Assembly: GCA_903925445.1 (NCBI GenBank)
Contig: CAIYFE010000214.1
Location: forward strand, 1-10,779
DNA length: 10,779 nucleotides
Direction of reading: 5' to 3'
From: an uncultured Burkholderiales bacterium
Lineage (GTDB): Bacteria > Pseudomonadota > Gammaproteobacteria > Burkholderiales > Burkholderiaceae_C
Shown one piece after another: positions 1 through 5,207 of this stretch. A model generated the notes under the pieces. That model was not told the DNA's origin and searched no databases. It was given only the letters and a program-made list of their open reading frames with translations. The position numbers and the translations under genes are program-made. How positions within the stretch are numbered: position 1 is the stretch's first letter; the number at the start of each line of letters is the position of its first letter.

Positions 1-259
1 AGCGAGACAAGGATGAATTAGTTTTCCATTCCAGGTCAAGTAACCCTCTAAAACCACTAGACGTTAAAAACCGCTGATTCGGTTCAAAAGGGCACTTTTA
101 TTGGTTGACTATGTCCATTGCGCTTGGCTGGGCCCAGTGACGACAGGCATAGTGAAAATGAATGTTTCTTACTTGCAAGCATTGAATTACCTAAAGATGG
201 CAAAATGAAAAATATACTAATCAAAGCGCATGCTCTGCGACATCTAGGTAAGGAGTGAT

Positions 260-853
260 ATGGCAAACAACTGCTACAACACGTTCTCTTTTTTTGGTAA
301 TGCTAAGGTGGATCAGCAAGTTGAAACTTGGCACTCCAAATTGCGGGAGGTTGCTTTATCGAAAACTAATCTCCAATCTGACAGTACTATTTTTGAGGTT
401 TTTTTTCCGACTAAAGTCGTTCAAAGTGCAATTCCATACCTAGGTACCAAATGGGCATACCCTGATTTTGGAGAGAGTATTTCCTTGGAGGCTGGGGAGC
501 TTGGTTTTGTGAGTGCTTGGAGCGCGATGAATGAATTTCAAGATCACCTCACAGAAGTGCTCGGCAAGTTGGATAAAAACGTAGTCGTACTTCTATCTTC
601 TAGCACTGATTTACATGAAGAAGCTGCCAGGTATACGGCAATCGGAATAGATGGTGAAATCTTTTCCCAATCAGCTGATCTTGAATACGATGAAGATGAT
701 GAGGAAAAGGAAGATCCCAACTACACGTTGTTCTATGAGCATCAAATGGATGCTTGTAGTGAACTGATAGATGCAGTTCCTGGCGCTGAATTGACTCTCA
801 AAAATCATCTCAAGTTTTTAGAAGACGCTTTTGATGAGTCGTTGAAGGGCTGA
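260..853 (+). CDS. YubB/DUF1281-like ferredoxin-fold protein (hypothetical)
   Basis: Encodes 197 residues. It opens with MANNCYNTFSFFGN, the type of start (MANxCxNxxxFxG) seen in the YubB/DUF1281-like family of plasmids, phages and islands. Further family-like features are LGTKW near residues 61-65 and SAWSAM near 85-90, matching the 'GTKW ... SAWSPP' pattern I know from that group. The segment around residues 141-153 is very acidic (EYDEDDEEKEDP). No signal peptide or membrane helix is evident, so it is probably cytoplasmic. The molecular function of this family is not established. The start is supported by AAGGAG at 250-255, four bases before the ATG. The gene is AT-rich (33% GC in the line from 361), unlike the ligase to its right, and is followed by its own terminator. 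Together with the tRNA scar downstream this points to acquired DNA. Family assignment is moderately sure; role unknown. Confidence 0.75.
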   Translation: MANNCYNTFSFFGNAKVDQQVETWHSKLREVALSKTNLQSDSTIFEVFFPTKVVQSAIPYLGTKWAYPDFGESISLEAGELGFVSAWSAMNEFQDHLTEVLGKLDKNVVVLLSSSTDLHEEAARYTAIGIDGEIFSQSADLEYDEDDEEKEDPNYTLFYEHQMDACSELIDAVPGAELTLKNHLKFLEDAFDESLKG

Positions 854-897
854 GTTGCTTCCACATTTGCTTCTACACCGCTGTAGGGCGCTTGTAA

Positions 898-927
898 CCT
901 CTTGATTCATAAGAGGTCTTTTTTCTT
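898..927 (+). terminator. Rho-independent terminator of the YubB-like gene
   Basis: A perfect 6-bp stem, CCTCTT (898-903) with AAGAGG (911-916), closes a 7-nt loop and is followed by the T-rich run 917-927. It lies 44 bp after the stop codon of the 197-residue gene. Confidence 0.7.
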
Positions 928-934
928 GATTTTT

Positions 935-979
935 CTCATAATCCTTTGGTCGTCGGTTCAAGTCCGCCACGCCCTACCA
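935..979 (+). pseudogene. 3' half of a tRNA gene (CAU anticodon loop to CCA); probable attachment-site scar
   Basis: The stretch has tRNA 3'-half geometry. There is a 7-nt anticodon loop CTCATAA (935-941, anticodon CAU, so Met or the k2C-type Ile), the 3' anticodon strand TCCTT (942-946), and a 5-nt variable loop (947-951). The T-arm is GTCGG-TTCAAGT-CCGCC (952-968) with one T:C mismatch. Then come an acceptor strand ACGCCCT (969-975), discriminator A and encoded CCA (977-979). The bases 5' of the loop (poly-T) cannot form the anticodon stem and no D-arm is present, so the 5' half is missing. AGGGCG at 885-890 could pair with 970-975, but the 95-nt span between does not fold as a tRNA. The break falls at the anticodon loop, a usual crossover site of tyrosine integrases, and the downstream terminator is intact. 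Confidence 0.75.
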
Positions 980-986
980 TTCATGC

Positions 987-1013
987 AAAAGCCACCCTCG
1001 GGTGGCTTTTTTT
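987..1013 (+). terminator. Rho-independent terminator behind the tRNA remnant
   Basis: The 7-bp stem GCCACCC (991-997) / GGGTGGC (1000-1006) is effectively a 6-bp stem with a CTCG loop. It is flanked by AAAA on the left and a run of seven T (1007-1013). It sits just 8 bp after the tRNA CCA, as expected for the native tRNA transcript terminator. Confidence 0.85.
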
Positions 1014-1102
1014 ATGCGCCAAACTCGGTAGTTATCCCATGCGTTGGTTCTGTGCTCGTTCATAGAATGAAATTTTGCTGACAAGTTCCATTGGTTTTTT
1101 AT

Positions 1103-2668
1103 ATGCCCATCACGATTTCGCCCGCAGTTCGTCGCCAAACCATTGCCGATATTTTGCGCAGAACGGCGCAACGCTTGCCCGACAAAAAAGCGATTGTTTG
1201 CGCCAACACCACTTGGACTTATGCGCAGTTTGATGCGCTGGTTTCGCGTTTGGCAGCAGGTTTGTTGTCCATTGGTGTTGCACAAGGTGACAAAGTGGCG
1301 GTGTTGGCGCGCAACTCGCACGGCTTTGCTGCGCTGCGCTTTGCGCTGGCGCGATGTGGCGCGGTGTTGGTGCCCATCAATTTCATGCTCAAAGCTGACG
1401 AGGTTGCTTACATCCTGCGCCACGCTGGCGCAAAAATTTTGGCAACCGACAGCGGTTTGGCTGAGTTGGCAAAGTCAGCCGCAGCTTTGCAAACGCAGGT
1501 CAATGCCTTCATTTGGCTTCCCTCCGAAGAACCCAGTGAGCCCGTCAGCGGCATGCATGTTTTTGACGATTTGATCGCTTGCACCGATGTGTTGGCTCAA
1601 TCCGACTTCAACAGCACCGATGTGGCGCAAATCGTCTACACCAGCGGGACTGAATCGAGCCCCAAGGGCGCCATGCTCACGCACGATGCTGTGTTGTGGC
1701 AATACGTGAGTTGTGTGATCGATGCGGAAATTGCCGAACACGATGTGGCCTTGCATGCGCTGCCGCTGTATCACTGCGCGCAGTTGGATGTGTTTTTTGG
1801 CCCCGCCATTTACATGGGAAGCGCCAACATCATCACCGCCAAGCCTGTGCCTGACAACTTGTTGCCCATGCTTGAAAAGCAAGGCATCACAAGCTTTTTT
1901 GCGCCTCCAACGGTTTGGATTGCCTTGTTGCGTTCACCGCTTTTTGATCCGAAAAAGTTGTCTCATCTGGCCAAGGGCTACTACGGCGCGTCCATCATGC
2001 CCGTGGAAGTCATGAAAGAAATTGCAACCCGACTGCCTCAGTTGCGTCTGTGGAATTTGTACGGTCAAACCGAGATCGCTCCCTTGGCCACCATGTTGGG
2101 TCCAGAAGATCAATTGCGAAAACCCGGCTCTTGTGGCAAAGCCGTGCGCAACGTGGAGACCCGCGTGGTCAACGATCAAATGCAAGATGTGGCGCCTGGC
2201 GAAGTGGGCGAAATCGTGCACCGCTCGCCCCACCTGATGCTGGGTTATTTTCATGACGATGAACGCACCCAAGCCGCCTTTGAGGGCGATTGGTTTCACA
2301 GCGGCGATTTGGCCACGGTGGATGAAGAGGGCTACATCACGGTGGTGGATCGCAAAAAAGACATGATCAAAACTGGGGGCGAAAACGTCGCCAGCCGTGA
2401 AGTCGAAGAAATGATTTACCGCTTGCCCCAAGTCAGCGAAGTGGCCGTCATTGGCTTACCCGATCCCAAATGGGTGGAGGCGGTAACGGCCGTGGTGGTG
2501 GTCAAGGCCGGACAGCAATTGGACGAAGCCGCTGTCATTGCGCATTGCACGCAAAACATGGCGCATTTCAAAGCGCCCAAACGCGTGGTTTTTACCGATA
2601 CCTTGCCCAAAAATCCAAGCGGAAAACTGCTCAAACGTCAGTTGCGCCAAGCGTATGCGAGTGCTTGA
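1103..2668 (+). CDS. AMP-forming acyl-CoA synthetase (fatty-acid CoA ligase type)
   Basis: Encodes 521 residues of the ANL adenylate-forming superfamily, which activates a carboxylic acid with ATP to an acyl-AMP and then forms the CoA thioester. The motifs are in the expected order: phosphate-binding loop YTSGTESSPKG near residues 179-189 (usual form TSGTTGxPKG, so ESS is a variant), YGQTE at 320-324, HSGD at 399-402 for ribose binding, the hinge DRKKDMIKTGGEN from about 416, and the C-terminal PKNPSGK with the catalytic lysine near 508. The length is normal for FadD-like or medium-chain ligases; the acid substrate cannot be read from the sequence. An in-frame TTG at 1091 would add MVFY, but I prefer ATG 1103, which gives MPITISPA. 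No strong Shine-Dalgarno precedes either. The 3' end overlaps the convergent TPR gene by 38 bp. High GC and no island features suggest a resident gene. Confidence 0.9.
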   Translation: MPITISPAVRRQTIADILRRTAQRLPDKKAIVCANTTWTYAQFDALVSRLAAGLLSIGVAQGDKVAVLARNSHGFAALRFALARCGAVLVPINFMLKADEVAYILRHAGAKILATDSGLAELAKSAAALQTQVNAFIWLPSEEPSEPVSGMHVFDDLIACTDVLAQSDFNSTDVAQIVYTSGTESSPKGAMLTHDAVLWQYVSCVIDAEIAEHDVALHALPLYHCAQLDVFFGPAIYMGSANIITAKPVPDNLLPMLEKQGITSFFAPPTVWIALLRSPLFDPKKLSHLAKGYYGASIMPVEVMKEIATRLPQLRLWNLYGQTEIAPLATMLGPEDQLRKPGSCGKAVRNVETRVVNDQMQDVAPGEVGEIVHRSPHLMLGYFHDDERTQAAFEGDWFHSGDLATVDEEGYITVVDRKKDMIKTGGENVASREVEEMIYRLPQVSEVAVIGLPDPKWVEAVTAVVVVKAGQQLDEAAVIAHCTQNMAHFKAPKRVVFTDTLPKNPSGKLLKRQLRQAYASA

Positions 2669-4295
2669 TCCAATCGTTGGCCAGTTGCGCGAGCACCGTG
2701 GACCAGTCGCGGCGCTCGTCTTGTCGGTACAAACGCATGGCGATGTACCAAGGGCTGTCGCTGCGATGGAGCATCCAGCGCCAATCGGGCACGTGAGGTA
2801 GCAACACCCAAGTGGGTCGCCCCAGTGCACCAGCCAAATGCGCCACGCTGATGACCAGATCCATCAAGCTGCACAGCGCGGCGGTGTCTTCAAAGTCTTG
2901 GAGCTGATCGCCAAAGTGCAACAGCTGCGGGGTTTGATGCAGAGTCTGTGCGTCGTGCGGGCGAATTTCTTTTTGCAAGCTCACGCAGTTTGCCAGCGGG
3001 GGCAAAGCGGCCAGCAACTGCGAGAGCGCCAGGCTGCGATTTTTGTCGTTGGCATGTTGCGCGCTGCCGCTCCACACCAAGCCGACCCGCGGGCCAGAAC
3101 GCGCGCCAAGTTTTTGCGCCCACAGCGCTTGTTTTTTGGGATTGGCAAACAAGTAAGGCGCTTGCGGGGGCAGGTTGTGCAAAGTCACCCCAAGCGCCAA
3201 AGGCAAAGACAGCAAAGGGCAATGCCAATCGAAGTCGGGCAATGGGTCGCCTTGCTGGATGCAGTGGCTCACGCCCTGGAGCCTTTGCAGCAGACCGAAC
3301 AACGCAGGCGGCACTTCCAAGACAACACGCGCGCCCCGCTGTGCCAGTTGTTGCGCGAACCGACAAAACTGCAAGGTGTCGCCCAAACCTTGTTCGCAGT
3401 GCAACAAAATAGTTTGGTTGTGCAGCGGGGCCTGCCCCAGCCACAAGGGTTGTTTGAATGTTCTGGCGGTCAAACCGGTGGAAGGCGTTTGCCAGCGCCA
3501 TTCGTACAGCGGCCAAGCCTGCTCTAACTTGCCCAGCAGTAAAAGGCAGTTGGCTTTGTTCCAATGCGCTTGGGCGTAGCTGGGGTCTGCGGCAATGGCT
3601 TGGTCGTAACTGGCAATGGCTTGCTCCAGCGCAAGTTGGTCTTGCAACACCGTGCCTCGGTTGAAGTGCGCTTGCGCGTAGTGGGCGTCCAGCGCGATGG
3701 CTTGGTCGTAACACGCCAAAGCCTGCTGCGCTTGACCAAGCGCTTTGAGCGCATTGCCGCGATTGAAATGTGCCGAAGCCAGCTGGGGTTGCAACGCAAT
3801 GGCTTGTTCAAAGTGCGCCAAAGCTTGGGTTTGTTGATCCAAATCTTGGCACACCAACCCTGCGTTGAGGTGCGCTTCGCAATAGGCGGGGTTGATGGAC
3901 AGCGCCTGTTTGTAATCTTGCAAAGCTTGCGCGTTGTGGTTCAGCGCTTTGTGTGCATTGGCGCGGTTGTAAAACGCTTGGGCAAATTGGGGGTCGCACG
4001 CAACGGCTTGGTCGTAACTGTGCAAGGCCGCTTGCAATTGTCCGGTGGCTTGCAGTGCAAAACCCAAATTGCAGTGCAACGCGGCGTTGCCTTGTTGCAG
4101 CGTCAACGCGTGCTGCATCAGTTCAACGGCCAATGTCGGGTCATTTTTTTGCGTCGCAATCACGCCCATCATGTGCCAGCACTCTGCTTCTTGCGGGTCG
4201 GTGCTCAAGATGTCCACGTAGAGTTGACTGGCTGCATCCAACTGCCCTTGCTGATGCAGCGCGATGGCAGATTGGAGTTTTGTACGACGCGACAT
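2631..4295 (-). CDS. TPR protein with C-terminal GT9/GT41-like glycosyltransferase domain
   Basis: Encodes 554 residues. Residues 5 to about 262 form roughly eight tandem 34-residue TPR units, with the recurring pattern A-x-Y/F-N-x-G/A-x-A-L-x-x-L-G-x-x-x-x-A-L-x-x-Y-x-Q-A-I-x-x-x-P. The repeats are alike even at DNA level: GGCTTGGTCGTAAC recurs near 3600, 3702 and 4005. From about residue 290 there is a glycosyltransferase B-like region with EQGLGDTLQF (301-310), VGLVWSGS (404-411), and VISVAHLAGALGRP (481-494) followed by PDWRW. Relatives I know read VISVDTxVAHLAGALG, so four residues including the conserved Asp appear to be missing here. Such proteins are thought to act in protein or surface glycosylation, but substrate and activity are unknown. 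No signal peptide is seen. The gene overlaps the ligase tail-to-tail by 38 bp and starts 63 bp before tRNA-Arg on the opposite strand. Confidence 0.85.
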   Translation of the reverse strand: MSRRTKLQSAIALHQQGQLDAASQLYVDILSTDPQEAECWHMMGVIATQKNDPTLAVELMQHALTLQQGNAALHCNLGFALQATGQLQAALHSYDQAVACDPQFAQAFYNRANAHKALNHNAQALQDYKQALSINPAYCEAHLNAGLVCQDLDQQTQALAHFEQAIALQPQLASAHFNRGNALKALGQAQQALACYDQAIALDAHYAQAHFNRGTVLQDQLALEQAIASYDQAIAADPSYAQAHWNKANCLLLLGKLEQAWPLYEWRWQTPSTGLTARTFKQPLWLGQAPLHNQTILLHCEQGLGDTLQFCRFAQQLAQRGARVVLEVPPALFGLLQRLQGVSHCIQQGDPLPDFDWHCPLLSLPLALGVTLHNLPPQAPYLFANPKKQALWAQKLGARSGPRVGLVWSGSAQHANDKNRSLALSQLLAALPPLANCVSLQKEIRPHDAQTLHQTPQLLHFGDQLQDFEDTAALCSLMDLVISVAHLAGALGRPTWVLLPHVPDWRWMLHRSDSPWYIAMRLYRQDERRDWSTVLAQLANDWIKHSHTLGATDV

Positions 4296-4334
4296 GCGTT
4301 AAGTTTAGCAATCGGGCGATGAAGCGATTTCTTG

Positions 4335-4343
4335 TGCTAGAAT
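4335..4343 (+). promoter_or_regulatory. Extended -10 promoter element of tRNA-Arg
   Basis: TGC-TAGAAT (4335-4343) is an extended -10 box 15 bp before the tRNA 5' end. No good -35 box is visible at 16-18 bp upstream, consistent with an extended -10 promoter. Confidence 0.5.
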
Positions 4344-4357
4344 CTTGTTTTTCGGAT

Positions 4358-4434
4358 GCGGCTGTAGCTCAGCTGGATAGAGTACTTGGCTACGAACCAA
4401 GGGGTCGTGGGTTCGATTCCTGCCAGCCGCACCA
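4358..4434 (+). tRNA. tRNA-Arg (anticodon ACG)
   Basis: A complete 77-nt cloverleaf. The acceptor is GCGGCTG (4358-4364) with CAGCCGC (4424-4430), followed by discriminator A4431 and encoded CCA 4432-4434. The anticodon stem is CTTGG/CCAAG around the loop CTACGAA, with anticodon ACG at 4392-4394; A34 is normally converted to inosine to read CGU, CGC and CGA. The T-arm carries GGTTCGATTCC. The gene is followed by a terminator and borders the restriction-modification region. tRNA-Arg genes are frequent integration sites, but no duplicated 3' end is visible inside this window. Confidence 0.97.
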
Positions 4435-4443
4435 AATGATTAG

Positions 4444-4484
4444 AGGGTTAGTAGATTAGCGTCTACTAACCCTTTCGTCTTTTT
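4444..4484 (+). terminator. Rho-independent terminator after tRNA-Arg
   Basis: A 12-bp perfect stem (AGGGTTAGTAGA, 4444-4455, with TCTACTAACCCT, 4462-4473) closes the 6-nt loop TTAGCG. It is followed by a T-rich stretch ending in TTTTT (4480-4484), starting 10 bp after the tRNA CCA. Confidence 0.85.
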
Positions 4485-4709
4485 GGCATCGCTTACCTCG
4501 CTTGGTAGCCGTTCGGTTGCCGTTTCGCGATTCCCACAAGCCCCTGCAAACTCCAACAATTCCCCACATCAGACTTGTCACAGTGTCAATGTGCATGGCG
4601 GCTTTGTCAATTTGCGCTACTTACCCCACGGGAGGGGGTGGGCTGCCCAGCGAGATACAAGGGGGTGCCTTTGAGCCTCTAGGTATAGGGTGCTAGCGCG
4701 CAGACAGTT
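4485..4709. other. Gene-free spacer, possibly degraded mobile DNA
   Basis: No convincing gene in 225 bp: the short open frames here lack ribosome binding sites and family features. It contains two near-identical 11-mers, TGTCAATGTGC (4584-4594) and TGTCAATTTGC (4605-4615), 21 bp apart, then G-rich patches (4630-4665). Short, regularly spaced terminal repeats of this style occur at IS21-family ends, but no transposase remnant is visible, so this stays a guess. Confidence 0.3.
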
Positions 4710-5105
4710 TCAGTTTGCGCGTTCGGCTTTGGTGAAGGCGGCAATAACCTCCCTGACCACTTTCCTATTGGGCGCAGATAAGGCGAGAAACTCTTCCAAA
4801 GTTTCTCGTTCCTGAAAACCAATGCCTGTCGCCCATCTCTGTTTGTGTGACTGAACAGACTTGCGTACAACCTCTCCAAAACGCAGAACTTCGGGTTCAA
4901 CCTTGAGCCACTCAGCTAAGACTTGCATCTTGTCTTGCATTGGAATCGAACGGTTATTGAGCCAACCCCATGCTGCTTGATTGCTGATTGATTTGCCGGG
5001 CCATCGCAAATTGAACTCATGCTCCAGCACGGACGGACTTGCAGCGTAACCTGCTTGAGTCATGGCGGCTCTCAAACGCTTGGTGAATTCAATTTTTTCA
5101 TTCAT
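4710..5105 (-). CDS. Helix-turn-helix (XRE-like) transcriptional regulator of the restriction-modification module
   Basis: Encodes 131 residues. The N-terminal part is a DNA-binding domain of the Cro/CI-XRE type: helix 1 (EFTKRLRAAMTQAGY, 6-20) and the likely recognition helix in ISNQAAWGWLNN (40-51), then SIPMQDKMQVLAEWLKVEPEVLRFGE (53-78). That last pattern I recognise from a Burkholderiales regulator group. The C-terminal part (about 95-130) is a short helical tail, perhaps for dimerisation; there is no peptidase or ligand domain. It is transcribed away from mod across a 102-bp gap that carries four phased 15-bp dyads, the nearest 9 nt from its ATG. I infer that it binds these sites, represses itself and controls mod-res, similar in role to the C proteins of Type II systems though not shown to be related. 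No Shine-Dalgarno is seen before the ATG, so a leaderless or weakly translated message is possible. Confidence 0.8.
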   Translation of the reverse strand: MNEKIEFTKRLRAAMTQAGYAASPSVLEHEFNLRWPGKSISNQAAWGWLNNRSIPMQDKMQVLAEWLKVEPEVLRFGEVVRKSVQSHKQRWATGIGFQERETLEEFLALSAPNRKVVREVIAAFTKAERAN

Positions 5106-5114
5106 AACAACAAG

Positions 5115-5198
5115 TTACAAACCTGTTGATGTTTTTCTCAAATAGCTGTTGAGTATCATTACAACAATCTGTTGAAAACTTTATCAACAACTTGTTGA
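5115..5198. promoter_or_regulatory. Four phased operators (15-bp dyads, exact 23-bp period) between regulator and mod
   Basis: Four 15-mers lie at 5115-5129 (TTACAAACCTGTTGA), 5138-5152 (TCAAATAGCTGTTGA), 5161-5175 (ACAACAATCTGTTGA) and 5184-5198 (TCAACAACTTGTTGA, a perfect palindrome). The first three match the fourth at 11, 11 and 12 of 15 positions. All keep the right half TGTTGA. Every start-to-start step is 23 bp. A further CAACAA half-site overlaps the first copy at 5108-5113. The outer dyads end 9 nt before each of the two divergent start codons. The arrangement and symmetry are seen directly; binding by the adjacent HTH protein is inferred. Promoter boxes inside the array are too weak to name. 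Confidence 0.8.
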
Positions 5199-5207
5199 GA
5201 CACTTGA

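Noticed and set aside
3..77. Open frame from the window edge to a stop at 75-77, possible C-terminus of an upstream gene
   Set aside because: Only 24 codons, no recognisable motif; a frame this long without a stop is expected by chance.
84..266. 60-codon frame on the minus strand
   Set aside because: No ribosome binding site, no family features, and it overlaps the well-supported start of the 197-residue gene.
885..979. A full-length but divergent tRNA using AGGGCG at 885-890 as the acceptor 5' strand
   Set aside because: 95 nt with a terminator hairpin inside, no D-arm and no anticodon stem; a 3'-half remnant explains it better.
1091..1102. TTG start extending the acyl-CoA ligase by MVFY
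   Set aside because: ATG 1103 is close, needs no rare start codon, and the N-terminus MPITISPA fits the family as well; neither has a good ribosome binding site.
2838..3714. Several long frames antisense or frame-shifted to the TPR gene
   Set aside because: They mirror the GC-rich repeated TPR codons and show no motif of their own.
3590..4030. Repeated GGCTTGGTCGTAAC units as a mobile or CRISPR-like repeat
   Set aside because: They coincide with the coding of the Y-D-Q-A part of successive TPR units and are explained by the protein repeat.
4697..4721. Hairpin CGCGCA/TGCGCG spanning the regulator stop codon as a terminator
   Set aside because: The 13-nt loop and absence of a T-run on either strand make it a poor terminator.
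5126..5185. Sigma-70 promoter boxes for mod or the regulator inside the operator array
   Set aside because: Candidate pairs (for example TTGTTG/TATTTG for the minus strand with 17-bp spacing) match the -10 consensus too weakly to call.
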